A stretch of DNA of 64,000 bases, from the NCBI GenBank assembly GCA_003116995.1, contig BDSL01000157.1, forward strand, positions 62,001 to 126,000, in the 5' to 3' direction. Within the stretch, counting starts at the first letter, position 1; each line of letters begins with the position of its first letter. Shown here piece by piece: positions 36,131 to 47,935 of this stretch. The notes under the pieces are model-generated. The model saw only the letters and a program-made list of their open reading frames with translations, did no database searches and was not told the DNA's origin. This DNA is from Yamagishiella unicocca. Lineage: Eukaryota > Chlorophyta > Chlorophyceae > Chlamydomonadales > Volvocaceae. Both the position numbers and the translations under genes were made by a program.

Positions 36131-37640
36131 GCGAAAGCTAGTGCACCGGAAATATCTCGTGGTTACCACTTGAAAGACGCGGAGCGTGTGCCCGCAGCCG
36201 CATCGAGCCATGTTGGATACCGGTATCCTGGTTGGGTTTGCTTAGGAGTGCAAGGGGATGTCAACGTACCGGTCGTCGAGTTTGTGGAACTGGCACTGCT
36301 GGTGTGGGAGGCCGTTTGGAGGGTATACGGTAGCTTTTGAAAAAGTACGGGGGAATGTTGTAGCCAGGATGGGAGATGGGTCGGGCGAAGCGCGATTGGA
36401 AGGACACTGTCACGGATCCGAAGATCCCAACCGGCCGTCCACCGCCATCGCCCAGGTACATGATGCCCAGGTACATGATGCCAGGGCACAGGACCCATGT
36501 GTCTCGGATTTTTAGGTGTTTTAAACGCAGTGTGTGGAGAGGGGTGCACTGGGGTAAACTCCCTACTTCCTAATAAGTAGGAACACATTCCCGCTAAGCT
36601 AAAGTTATAGAAGCACCCTTGTCATGGCCTGGCACTGGCATTGCCGTTTCGCAGCGGTAGAGCGCAGCGGTTGGTGAAATATCTCTGCCATCGAATGCGG
36701 TGCTTTGATATTATGGACTTCGTTATCAATCAGCGATCACCTAGGGCTGTCAGTGGTAGTTGACTTACAATCGGAGCCGATGTCATGCCCCACAGCAGTT
36801 GTACCTGCTGTCCGCGACAGGCGGAGACTGCTGTGGGGCATGGCATGCCGTGCACTTTACACGGCGGAATACACCGGCTGCCAGCCCCGTTAAACGCTGC
36901 CACCCAGCCCGCCTGGGTTCAGGCGGGCGGCTTGCCGATCGAGGCAGGTGCTCCAGTGGCCTGTGGGTCGCGTTGCGTGCCTTCTGTCTTACGTGGTATG
37001 GAGGCGACCAATGAGATGAACCCCGAATCGTCGGCACAAACTCCTTGATAGGACTGGACTACCGGTATATTGCAGATGGTAGTACCACTTGGGACCAAAA
37101 GGCAGAACCACCGGGCACATCGCCGGACACTGTAATGAGACGAAAGAGACAGGAACCCAGCCGCACCCGTCCGCACCGCACCAAAAGTAAACACCAAGGC
37201 ACCGGTCCAGATGCAGCAGCACCCTTCAGGGAATTTGCGCTCTAGGTTCCCATATCAGGAACCGGCCACCAACATACCTTGCAGGAGAATCAGTAGAGCA
37301 CCGCTAAGGCACAACCGAAACAACTCCCCGCCTTACATAGTGAGTGAGGAAAACGGGTTCCACTCTTTACCAGATTTTGCGGGGAGCTGATCAGTAGGCA
37401 GAAAGGCTAGGAGTGGGGCAAGCCGTGGGGAGAACGTTCTGGGAGGAACTGCGCGGTGAGGTTCGCGGCAGGTTCGCAGGACGGACGCTGGAGAAGGGAC
37501 TGGGGAAAAACTAGTGGGCGGTGCTGGGTGCTGCCTGTGCTGGCGTGAGCGTCCTGACAGGTATGCAACAATCATGGGGGCATGAGCTGCCGGCATTGTA
37601 CAGTCTGCCTGTTGTGCGGGATGCGTATCAGTATAATACG
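36131..37640. other. gene-poor stretch after RER1
   Basis: No exon could be supported here. It contains a two-copy CCCAGGTACATGATG direct repeat (36449-36482) and the hairpin-forming inverted repeat at 36784-36842; otherwise nothing recognised. Confidence 0.5.
36784..36842. repeat. 16-bp perfect inverted repeat (hairpin)
   Basis: CATGCCCCACAGCAGT at 36784-36799 is matched exactly by its reverse complement at 36827-36842. The 27-nt spacer contains a second stem, CTGTC-CGC-GACAG, so the whole segment can fold as one long stem with a small internal loop. Confidence 0.85.
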
Positions 37641-37641
37641 T

Positions 37642-37659
37642 AAAGGGGTGAGACCCCTT
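37642..37659 (+). repeat. left inverted terminus of a possible 4.7-kb element
   Basis: AAAGGGGTGAGACCCCTT, identical in reverse complement to 42356-42373. The motif is itself palindromic around GAG. Weaker similarity continues inward (a CGGAGACCC block on the left, CCGAGACCC on the right). Confidence 0.5.
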
Positions 37660-37912
37660 CAGAGTCCGATGTACGGATCTCGGAGACCCATGGGGAGACG
37701 AGCATCGTGCCTCCAGACGGTCTCGGGCCTGATATTAAAGAAACGGGCCAAAAAATTTCCTCGTTTTTAAATGTAGATTGCTCAAGTTGAAAGAGAATAT
37801 TTTTATACCGACGCCTGAAGATGCGTTGCGGTCAAAACGCACAAGAGGAACGACTGTCGCTATCTCGGTGGCGTTAACGACCGCGGTTCTTGTCACGTAG
37901 TCTGTTCATTGC

Positions 37913-38068
37913 ATAGCGTTACACCTTCTGAAGATGACCTGCAAGCTTACTTGAGCTCTGCGGGCCTGGACAAGTCGATCCTTAGCACGTTTTTGAAGGA
38001 GACCACCCTCACAGCCAGGAAGGGCTCACTCATCTACACTCGGTGGATGCGGCAGATGGCTTCCCAAA
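37913..38068 (+). other. exon-like open segment, origin unknown
   Basis: Between an AG at 37911-37912 and a GT at 38069-38070, the frame reads VTPSEDDLQAYLSSAG, then LDKSILSTFLKETTL, then GSLIYTRWMRQMA, with protein-like composition. Downstream in a different frame lies a hydrophobic stretch (VLVQAAVLALLLGVLPVSTI) with no acceptor between them. It may be one exon of an unrecognised gene or a frameshifted relic carried by the surrounding element. No family recognised. Confidence 0.3.
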
Positions 38069-38238
38069 GGTTGGCGCTCGGGCGTGCAACATGTTCTCGT
38101 GCAAGCCGCGGTGCTCGCGCTTTTGTTGGGGGTTTTGCCCGTCTCCACAATCACAGCCCTTGCCGGCAGTCACCCACTCCGCCGAAGAGAGAACTCCTAC
38201 AGCGGCAGTGCGGGGGGGCGGCTTAATCCCCGCTTTCG

Positions 38239-41200
38239 GCGGTCCAGGCGCTCCCTTGCTGCTGGAGGGGCTGGGAGAGGGAAAGTGCCCGATTGTTGCC
38301 GTACGCGACCCTAGGCCACCGCCGCCGCGCCCAACTAGTACCTAGTATGATATTTGAGAGCTGGTAGGGCGCGGGGGGCTGGTCTGGCTTTAACCAGGAG
38401 AGCAAACCCGCTTGGGGCGGTCCAGGCGCTCCCTTGCTGCTGGAGGGGCTGGGAGAGGGAAAGTGCCCGATTGTTGCCGTACGCGACCCTAGGCCACCGC
38501 CGCCGCGCCCAACTAGTACCTAGTATGATATTTGAGAGCTGGTAGGGCGCGGGGGGCTGGTCTGGCTTTAACCAGGAGAGCAAACCCGCTTGGGGCGGTC
38601 CAGGCGCTCCCTTGCTGCTGGAGGGGCTGGGAGACGGAAAGTGCCCGATTGTTGCCGTACGCGACCCTAGGCCACCGCCGCCGCGCCCAACTAGTACCTA
38701 GTATGATATTTGAGAGCTGGTAGGGCGCGGGGGGCTGGTCTGGCTTTAACCAGGAGAGCAAACCCGCTTGGGGCGGTCCAGGCGCTCCCTTGCTGCTGGA
38801 GGGGCTGGGAGAGGGAAAGTGCCCGATTGTTGCCGTACGCGACCCTAGGCCACCGCCGCCGCGCCCAACTAGTACCTAGTATGATATTTGAGAGCTGGTA
38901 GGGCGCGGGGGGCTGGTCTGGCTTTAACCAGGAGAGCAAACCCGCTTGGGGCGGTCCAGGCGCTCCCTTGCTGCTGGAGGGGCTGGGAGAGGGAAAGTGC
39001 CCGATTGTTGCCGTACGCGACCCTAGGCCACCGCCGCCGCGCCCAACTAGTACATAGTATGATATTTGAGAGCTGGTAGGGCGCGGGGGGCTGGTCTGGC
39101 TTTAACCAGGAGAGCAAACCCGCTTGGGGCGGTCCAGGCGCTCCCTTGCTGCTGGAGGGGCTGGGAGACGGAAAGTGCCCGATTGTTGCCGTACGCGACC
39201 CTAGGCCACCGCCGCCGCGCCCAACTAGTACCTAGTATGATATTTGAGAGCTGGTAGGGCGCGGGGGGCTGGTCTGGCTTTAACCAGGAGAGCAAACCCG
39301 CTTGGGGCGGTCCAGGCGCTCCCTTGCTGCTGGAGGGGCTGGGAGAGGGAAAGTGCCCGATTGTTGCCGTACGCGACCCTAGGCCACCGCCGCCGCGCCC
39401 AACTAGTACCTAGTATGATATTTGAGAGCTGGTAGGGCGCGGGGGGCTGGTCTGGCTTTAACCAGGAGAGCAAACCCGCTTGGGGCGGTCCAGGCGCTCC
39501 CTTGCTGCTGGAGGGGCTGGGAGAGGGAAAGTGCCCGATTGTTGCCGTACGCGACCCTAGGCCACCGCCGCCGCGCCCAACTAGTACATAGTATGATATT
39601 TGAGAGCTGGTAGGGCGCGGGGGGCTGGTCTGGCTTTAACCAGGAGAGCAAACCCGCTTGGGGCGGTCCAGGCGCTCCCTTGCTGCTGGAGGGGCTGGGA
39701 GACGGAAAGTGCCCGATTGTTGCCGTACGCGACCCTAGGCCACCGCCGCCGCGCCCAACTAGTACCTAGTATGATATTTGAGAGCTGGTAGGGCGCGGGG
39801 GGCTGGTCTGGCTTTAACCAGGAGAGCAAACCCGCTTGGGGCGGTCCAGGCGCTCCCTTGCTGCTGGAGGGGCTGGGAGAGGGAAAGTGCCCGATTGTTG
39901 CCGTACGCGACCCTAGGCCACCGCCGCCGCGCCCAACTAGTACCTAGTATGATATTTGAGAGCTGGTAGGGCGCGGGGGGCTGGTCTGGCTTTAACCAGG
40001 AGAGCAAACCCGCTTGGGGCGGTCCAGGCGCTCCCTTGCTGCTGGAGGGGCTGGGAGAGGGAAAGTGCCCGATTGTTGCCGTACGCGACCCTAGGCCACC
40101 GCCGCCGCGCCCAACTAGTACATAGTATGATATTTGAGAGCTGGTAGGGCGCGGGGGGCTGGTCTGGCTTTAACCAGGAGAGCAAACCCGCTTGGGGCGG
40201 TCCAGGCGCTCCCTTGCTGCTGGAGGGGCTGGGAGACGGAAAGTGCCCGATTGTTGCCGTACGCGACCCTAGGCCACCGCCGCCGCGCCCAACTAGTACC
40301 TAGTATGATATTTGAGAGCTGGTAGGGCGCGGGGGGCTGGTCTGGCTTTAACCAGGAGAGCAAACCCGCTTGGGGCGGTCCAGGCGCTCCCTTGCTGCTG
40401 GAGGGGCTGGGAGAGGGAAAGTGCCCGATTGTTGCCGTACGCGACCCTAGGCCACCGCCGCCGCGCCCAACTAGTACCTAGTATGATATTTGAGAGCTGG
40501 TAGGGCGCGGGGGGCTGGTCTGGCTTTAACCAGGAGAGCAAACCCGCTTGGGGCGGTCCAGGCGCTCCCTTGCTGCTGGAGGGGCTGGGAGAGGGAAAGT
40601 GCCCGATTGTTGCCGTACGCGACCCTAGGCCACCGCCGCCGCGCCCAACTAGTACCTAGTATGATATTTGAGAGCTGGTAGGGCGCGGGGGGCTGGTCTG
40701 GCTTTAACCAGGAGAGCAAACCCGCTTGGGGCGGTCCAGGCGCTCCCTTGCTGCTGGAGGGGCTGGGAGAGGGAAAGTGCCCGATTGTTGCCGTACGCGA
40801 CCCTAGGCCACCGCCGCCGCGCCCAACTAGTACCTAGTATGATATTTGAGAGCTGGTAGGGCGCGGGGGGCTGGTCTGGCTTTAACCAGGAGAGCAAACC
40901 CGCTTGGGGCGGTCCAGGCGCTCCCTTGCTGCTGGAGGGGCTGGGAGAGGGAAAGTGCCCGATTGTTGCCGTACGCGACCCTAGGCCACCGCCGCCGCGC
41001 CCAACTAGTACCTAGTATGATATTTGAGAGCTGGTAGGGCGCGGGGGGCTGGTCTGGCTTTAACCAGGAGAGCAAACCCGCTTGGGGCGGTCCAGGCGCT
41101 CCCTTGCTGCTGGAGGGGCTGGGAGACGGAAAGTGCCCGATTGTTGCCGTACGCGACCCTAGGCCACCGCCGCCGCGCCCAACTAGTACCTAGTATGATA

Positions 41201-41787
41201 TTTGAGAGCTGGTAGGGCGCGGGGGGCTGGTCTGGCTTTAACCAGGAGAGCAAACCCGCTTGGGGCGGTCCAGGCGCTCCCTTGCTGCTGGAGGGGCTGG
41301 GAGAGGGAAAGTGCCCGATTGTTGCCGTACGCGACCCTAGGCCACCGCCGCCGCGCCCAACTAGTACCTAGTATGATATTTGAGAGCTGGTAGGGCGCGG
41401 GGGGCTGGTCTGGCTTTAACCAGGAGAGCAAACCCGCTTGGGGCGGTCCAGGCGCTCCCTTGCTGCTGGAGGGGCTGGGAGAGGGAAAGTGCCCGATTGT
41501 TGCCGTACGCGACCCTAGGCCACCGCCGCCGCGCCCAACTAGTACCTAGTATGATATTTGAGAGCTGGTAGGGCGCGGGGGGCTGGTCTGGCTTTAACCA
41601 GGAGAGCAAACCCGCTTGGGGCGGTCCAGGCGCTCCCTTGCTGCTGGAGGGGCTGGGAGACGGAAAGTGCCCGATTGTTGCCGTACGCGACCCTAGGCCA
41701 CCGCCGCCGCGCCCAACTAGTACCTAGTATGATATTTGAGAGCTGGTAGGGCGCGGGGGGCTGGTCTGGCTTTAACCAGGAGAGCAA
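38239..41787. repeat. 178-bp satellite array, about 20 copies
   Basis: About 3.55 kb of head-to-tail 178-bp units, nearly identical. Two positions vary: GGGAGAGGG versus GGGAGACGG, and GTACCTAGT versus GTACATAGT. Since 178 is not a multiple of three, the repeated 63- and 82-codon open frames cannot encode a repeat protein. Units 3-5, 6-8 and 9-11 carry the same ordered variant pattern, giving a 534-bp higher-order unit repeated three times. Confidence 0.97.
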
Positions 41788-42831
41788 TCCGGCTTTCGAA
41801 CCGGGGGAGGGGTCAGCATAGATGCCTCATGGGTCGGCCCAACGACGCAGGTCCCTGTATCAAGATTACGCGCGTTTGCATGGTCCTGGATAAATTCTTC
41901 AGTGAAAACCCGTCAAAGGAAGCGGCAAGGTCTTCCCATCAGCGCATTGCAATAACGGAGATGTGGTGGAGTGTACTTCCTACGAAAAGGCAATAATTCA
42001 GATTGTTTCTCAATTTCGCGCCGTCGGCTAGGCTAAGGCTTGTGGGTTTGGGCTTGGGCTCGGGGCTATGTTCGCGGTGAGACTGTCGTCATGGTGCTGC
42101 AAGCTTTGTCGTGACTCACAGTGTTGACATTCGAGCTACTCTATACGATAAAGAAGCGCCTCAGGTTCTTGTTGCTATAACTTTATAAGCTTGCCGTTGA
42201 CGATGGGTCTTCAATCGGGGTCGGAGTAACGATGAGCAAGGTTTCCCAGTTCCAGGAACTACGCGTCTCAGTCACAGCATAATAATATTGGTAACCATTA
42301 TCTTTTTAATGGAATAATTTACGACCGTTAGGGTAAGGGTCTCGGATGGTGTCTCAAGGGGTCTCACCCCTTTAGATAACGTATGCTATGTCGGTTCTGG
42401 TCGGTTTGCTGAATAGGCGTTCGGCCCTGGCCAGCGTCTTGGCGATGTCATTTTTTCCGGAGGCATCAGGGATCAATATAAAGTGATTATATCTACTTTC
42501 AGCTCTGCTAGCCCACTTAGGATTGTGTTGCTACTGTCAGGTTCACATGCCATTCTCTGCTACTGCTTGTTGCACCATCTTGTCTCTCACAACAAATGGG
42601 CGCGAGGGGACAGTTGCTACGAAGTTTCTGCAAGCTTTTTATGTCATAGGAGGACAACTGGTTCTTCCGGTGGCTGTTGGGCTTCGCGCGTCGGGATTGT
42701 CGTATATGATAGCCGAGCCGCTGCGCCACGTTCAATGAACAAACAATGGTAAATTCCTTTGTGCAATACCTTATACTAACGCCAATGTGCGCTACTTAAA
42801 TGCTCTGCACCGAACGGTCAACTGGTGGTCA
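41788..42831. other. sequence between satellite and next gene
   Basis: About 1 kb, AT-richer. The first part keeps an open plus frame to 41996 (KITRVCMVLDKFF, then ITEMWWSVLPTKRQ) that may be another relic of the same element. The right inverted terminus follows at 42356-42373, and the rest is the promoter region of the next gene. No further feature seen. Confidence 0.4.
42356..42373 (-). repeat. right inverted terminus of a possible 4.7-kb element
   Basis: AAGGGGTCTCACCCCTTT, the exact reverse complement of 37642-37659. The two flanks do not show a convincing target-site duplication. Confidence 0.5.
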
Positions 42832-45800
42832 ATGGCAGCAAGCACCGACCAAGTAAGCCTATTTGTCTAGCAAAGATGCGCGGGACCGCAAATTAAGCTT
42901 ACTGTTCTATTTCTTTGTGACAGCTGAGCGCTGAGGTGGCGGAACTACTACAGCGGACCGACACACTGTTATTGCAGTCTTCTGGCGGAGACCGCACCGT
43001 GTCCGACAATGGCCGGACAATGGGATCAGGCCGCCTAAGCGCGCTGACGTCAAATACGAACAGGTGCGGCAAGGTCGGGAGCTTGTGACGCTAACCAACG
43101 CACCATAACTTGAACCCGCTGCTGCACGTACCTTGCCATTTCCATCTTTGCAGGAGTGTCGCACGAGCATCTTCTCTCCGCAGCAGTACAGATTTAGACG
43201 GCGAAGATGCTCTTATGGAGGCTGCAAGCCGGCTGCGAGGCTCGTTCGATGCAGCCAGCCGCACGCTGACGGCCCTTAAAAGAAATGCCAGCCTACAGAA
43301 GCCCCACATCGTGGATATTACGCACAAAGCCAGCGAGCTTGACAGTGACGCCCCCACGCCGCGCTTAACGGAGAGCCTAGTGGTGAGCTTGCCAGGCTTA
43401 AAACCTGCGTTTTTGGGGGGTCGTCGGCGTCGTAAGTGCAAATCATGTCCGACAAGTTTTCAGAAGTGCCTAGTTGAGGTCTGGGGTACGGGCAGGTACG
43501 GGCATTGACCCATGGGCCGCAGGACGGTTCCACAGTACCTTCCGCCAAACCAATCCCTGCGTCCTACCTTCCCTTCCGCCTGCTCGCTCCTTCCAGAGCC
43601 GACCAGCGCCTTCCATCACATTGACGGACCCCAGCATGACAAGCGGTGACCAGAGCGCTTCGATGTCGCTTACCACCAGCCTGCCCGGCGCCTCCAACGG
43701 CGTAAGCCGTACGTACAACAGTTTTGGAGGTTTGCAGGAGATGGTGTCCATGGTGGACGAACTTTTGGCACCAGTCAGCCCGCGCCCAGTAGCTACGGCA
43801 GGGGCCAGCCATGGCGCAACTGGACGACTGGGCTTTAGCCTGGCAGCAAGCGGCGGCTGGCGAGGTGCGTGGGCTGTGAGGAGCTTTACGACCTGAATCG
43901 CGCCTGGTGCTTCATGGCCAATATTTGTTTGTAGGGGGGAGCGATCATGCCTTTGTCCCTCTGTTTCGCATCAGCGCAATCACAGCAACGCTATTGCATA
44001 CCGCCCGCCAGCAAGGGAGTTAACAGAGCGCCGCCTGTAATTTGGCATTTTCGGCATTCCTTGAATTCATCATTCCCTGGACCAATCTTGCGCTGTGCGT
44101 ATTCGACCCCATTGCTCTTCTACCGGCATAGGAGCCGAGGCAAAGCTCGCTGCTAGCGGGCCGCGGACGCCCAGTCGCCTGGGTTCTCCTTCGCTGTCGC
44201 CGCGCTCGCCCCTCCACAAGGGCTCCGGGCTGCTAGCCTCAGCTGCACCCACGGCGTCACCCTGCACCAAGGGTTCGAGGCGGTCGCAGCTTCAGGCGCT
44301 CCTGAGCAAGGACCTGGCGCAGCCTTATGATGTCATAAAGTGGGTTCTTTTCGGGAGTGGGGACGTCGTCGTGTGTGCATCTGGTCTGGGAATGAATGAA
44401 CCTCTCGGCGCGAGAGGACAGGCGGTTGCAGCGCTGGCGTAGCTTGCGCGTGTTTGGCCAACGGTCGCTGGCATTCTTGCGCGTCAGGGCGCTGGGTCTC
44501 CCTAGTTGGCGCACGGCGATGGGACTTAGATAGAGTGCAAGGGCGTATGGCGTCATGGATATGTTTCCGCCATCATCGGTATTTGCCCCGCATACCCTTG
44601 CGTGCTACATAACGCATGGAAATAACTGTTCGTCTGACCCGATCCCTGACCCGATCCCTGCTCTGGCAGGTTTAAAACGGAAGCCAAGAGCCACGCGCAG
44701 TCGCCTGTAAACGTGGCGGCTCTGACTGGCAGTCTGCAGGAGAAGTTCGACAGGGTCCACCGCAAGCTAAAGAACTGGGACTTAATCGAGACTGCTGCCA
44801 CTGAGGTGGGGGGGATGTTAGGTACTGCATGGGAGGACTTGATCGACCGTGACACGTAAATGAGCATGGAGTGTGTTCGGCGCCTAAAAAGGCACTGACG
44901 GCTGTGCATTTGCAGAAGTCAGCTTTGTTTGGGTATCGCGATACATGCTATACAGCGCCATGCGCCAGCGAATGCAGCCTGCAAGATACCCATTTGACTG
45001 ACTGGTCCACGCGTTGACCCGCGCTGCAGCGATTCAACACCGCCATGGACACGGCACTGGACGCGCTCTTCTCGCGCATTAGCCTCACGTGGCCGTCCGG
45101 GAATCTGCCTCATGGGGTTGGTGGCTCCGCTGGAGGCCCCGCGTCCACGAGCGCGCGCGCTTCCTTGCGGTCATGCTCTTCGGGTAAGGGCAGAAGCCAG
45201 GAGCATGAGCGGCGAGAAACCTCCCTGGAGAAGAAGCTTGACCACCACGCGGAACGACGTCAGCAAGGCCCGGGTGGGCAGAGCAGCGCACACCGCTCCG
45301 ACGACGCTATCGAGTCGGGCTACGGGTCACCTTCCTCAGCAGCGTCCAAACGGCACGCGTGGGATGAGCTGTTCTCCACTACAACGGAAGCCGATGAGGC
45401 TCGCCAGGCACGCAGTGAGAGCGACGCAAGCGACGGCAGTATGCGGCACGGCGGCAGCAGGGCAAGCAGGGGTCGGAATAAAGACCAGGTCAAAGGCTCT
45501 GCGACCCACCAACGCAGCAACAGGCGGCATGAGGAGGCACCGGCTGGCGCTTCGGGTCAAGGGCGTGGTTCGGGGTCCCACCACGGCGCCACCCGGGCGG
45601 AAGCGGCCGGCGGGCTCACGGACAAGGGCGGGCCTCCAGGGACACCGGACGCGGGTCAGCCGCTGAACTACCCCCCCACTGTGCGGCAGATTGCTCCAAA
45701 CGGTGGCTACCATGACAACAGCTCAGCAGCTGCGCATCTCATGATGCCGACCTCGATGCACAGCGGTCTGGCGCAGGCCTCGGCCTCGGCTATGGAGTAC

Positions 45801-46619
45801 GGGGCGACCTGCCCCACAATGACGACTTCTTCCATGCCAGGGATGACGCACACACAGTACACCTCAACTGGTCCCTACTCAGCTCCGGGCACCACGGCAT
45901 ATCCCGGGGTGCTCGCAGCACCGTCGGGTGCCGGCGCCACGGCCCATTACCATTACCTGACAGCGATGGGGATGCCCATGGGGCCAGGCGGTCAGCCACA
46001 AGCGGACAACCCTTGGAAGTCAGGAGCGCCCGTCCAACTAAAGGGAGCTGCAGGTGGCAATTTCCAGTTTGCACAACCGGGAGTGTGGGCGCAGAGCTCT
46101 GGATTGCCATCGTACATGGGCTACATGATGCCCTCATTCGAGGGCGCCAACGACAACACCTTGCACTATCGGCCAGAGCAAGGGGCCGGGACGTCTGCTG
46201 TGTCGTACGCCGCGCAAACAGCATCTGCCAGCAGGCATTTGTCGTACGGCACCGCGTCATCAGCGCCCAGTGCCGTTGGTTCCACAGCGCCATTGCACAT
46301 GGTGTGGCAGGCACCATCGTCGCACGGTGTGCACGAGGGCAGCGGCAGCGCTTCAGCCGCCTTGGCATCAGGCTATGACGCGGCTGACTTTCGCAGTGTC
46401 ATGTTCTCGGTGCCAAACACGTCTGCTTACGGCCATGCCTTTGGGTCCATGGGCGCTGATCCGCACCGATTCGGTGCTGCCGAGGCTGGAGACACAGGGA
46501 GGTTTCCCAACGCCCCGGGGCCGCAACAAATCCCTGGTCAGCTCATTACATACAATGTCATGGGCTCTGGACAGGAGCGTCTAGCCAATGGCCAGAACCT
46601 ACGATACGCAGGTTACTGA
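42832..46619 (+). CDS. unknown 863-residue protein, Ser/Gly/Gln-rich C-terminal half
   Basis: Seven exons: 42832-42852, 42924-43063, 43154-43382, 43597-43864, 44132-44339, 44670-44805, 45030-46619; all GT-AG, all in phase, stop TGA. I do not recognise a family. Three helical segments with regular heptad-like spacing are visible: LSAEVAELLQRTDTLLLQ (8-25), EDALMEAASRLRGSFDAA (about 70-88) and LQEKFDRVHRKLKNWDLIET followed by RFNTAMDTALDALFSRI (about 308-350). The region between is rich in Ser-Pro and Arg-Ser motifs (RTPSRLGSPSLSPRSPL), suggesting phosphorylation or microtubule and RNA contacts. Residues about 350-863, one exon, are low-complexity Ser/Gly/Ala/Gln/Met/Tyr and look disordered, similar to condensate-forming proteins. 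The 21-nt first exon is supported by a good donor and by phase. Function is unknown. Confidence 0.8.
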
Positions 46620-46678
46620 CGCAGTGGACCCCAAGAATCAGGGGGAGGGGATCAATCAGAGCTATCCACATGGTATTT

Positions 46679-46683
46679 TGTAA
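46679..46683 (+). terminator. candidate poly(A) signal TGTAA
   Basis: 60 nt after the stop codon of the 863-residue protein gene; a second TGTAA lies at 46858-46862. The convergent NDUFA6 gene ends at 46949. Confidence 0.4.
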
Positions 46684-46948
46684 TGTACCTCTAAACCACG
46701 GGCCGCCCTCCCGCACTTCGGGCCGAAGCACGCTCCTGAAACGCCTACATGTACCTGAACCAGCGCACTTGAGCACGCACGCAACTACAGCGTGGATAAC
46801 CTATTGCAAAGTAACCGGAGACAGCGGACGACAGAATGCGCCCGCAATAGCAGCAACTGTAACGCTGCCACTTTTATCTCATGTTGCCAAACCAAGCCCG
46901 TCCATGCGAACTTATAAGCCCTCAAGCGACGTGCATGTTGCATACGCC

Positions 46949-47935
46949 TCACAGGCCCCCGCGCTGCTGCAACTGATGGTAGCCGGATGTCAGGAAGCTG
47001 TCCAAGAAGGGGCTGTTGGTAGACACCTTCTTAACAGCGCGCTGCTTGTTGTAGTACGGTTCCACGACCTCCGTCAGCTGTAGGTTTCCAAAGAGAGGCG
47101 TCAATCGTATTACCGAGAGACTCTCCCGCTATCAGTCAGCGGCAAAAAGAGGGCTACCGTGTAAGCCCACGTTCTGCCTAGCCATCCCCAACAAAGTCCT
47201 CACGATGAAGGAAGCCGGTGACGCTTACCCTTCCCCGTGGCGATCCATACACATACCCCACACCGTACCACCCCTAAATGCAGCTATCTTCTCCCGCATT
47301 CTACTCACGAGCATGCAGCTAGTTTAAGTTAAGCTGCTCAAAACAATCCAGTACCCACTTACCACGTGATGGCGCTGCTTATGCATGAGCAGGTAGGTCT
47401 GCACAATGGCATGGTCACATCCTTAGGACGAACACCCCCGTCATAGGGTTGCATAACATGACATACCTCGATTTCCTCGCGTCCCTTGAAAATCAGCAGG
47501 TCCACAACCTGCAAGAACGATCATAAGCATCAGGCGCGCCGCTGTGCCCTTATCACTTGCATGTGTACATCAGGCATGGACGCACCCGCGAGTCCTTCAC
47601 GTCTTTGTACTCGACGAACTTGTCCTTCACAATGGCCCGGAGTTCCCGCAGCGACACCATCTCCTCCATCTTGTGCAGCCGTTGGATAAACGGCAGGCAT
47701 CGGCAAATCTGCCAAATGGAGCAAAGGCATATGTTTTCCGCCAGCGGTTTCCTGATATCGGACGCAAGATTTCCTTGACGGCCGCGTCGAGCCCGCCGAA
47801 GCTGCTGACTTCCCAAAGAACTGAATGATTTATTCAGGAAAGCCGCACCTCAAAGTAGAAGTGCCGCGCGGCACCTGCAAAGAGCCTATCCTTCTGCTCG
47901 ACTGCAGCAAGTTGCTTTGCCAAACGGGAGGCCAT
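46949..47935 (-). CDS. NUOB14: mitochondrial complex I subunit B14 (NDUFA6-type LYR protein)
   Basis: Five exons, 138 residues: 47935-47849, 47708-47586, 47508-47467, 47398-47363, 47077-46949; all junctions in phase. B14 is an accessory subunit of NADH:ubiquinone oxidoreductase that binds the mitochondrial acyl carrier protein on the matrix side. Evidence: the LYR-family helix RHFYFEICRCLPFIQRL (with FYFEICR in place of a strict LYR triplet, much as in plant B14), MEEMVSLRELRAIVKDKF, then VVDLLIFKGREEIE and the C-terminal MHKQRHHV motif that marks B14, and a lineage-specific tail (EPYYNKQRAVKKV). There is no cleavable presequence, normal for this subunit. Two of the exons are only 42 and 36 nt. 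Divergent from the TMEM209 gene. Confidence 0.88.

Noticed and set aside
36784..36842. tRNA or other structural RNA gene
   Set aside because: The single long stem does not fit a cloverleaf and there is no T-loop GTTCGA element. No tRNA was recognised anywhere in the window.
38354..41749. Series of identical 63- and 82-codon open frames on both strands, every 178 bp
   Set aside because: They are produced by the satellite period. 178 is not divisible by three, so no continuous repeat protein exists, and each frame stops within one unit or just past it.
38239..41787. CRISPR array
   Set aside because: Units abut head to tail without unique spacers, and the surroundings are eukaryotic.
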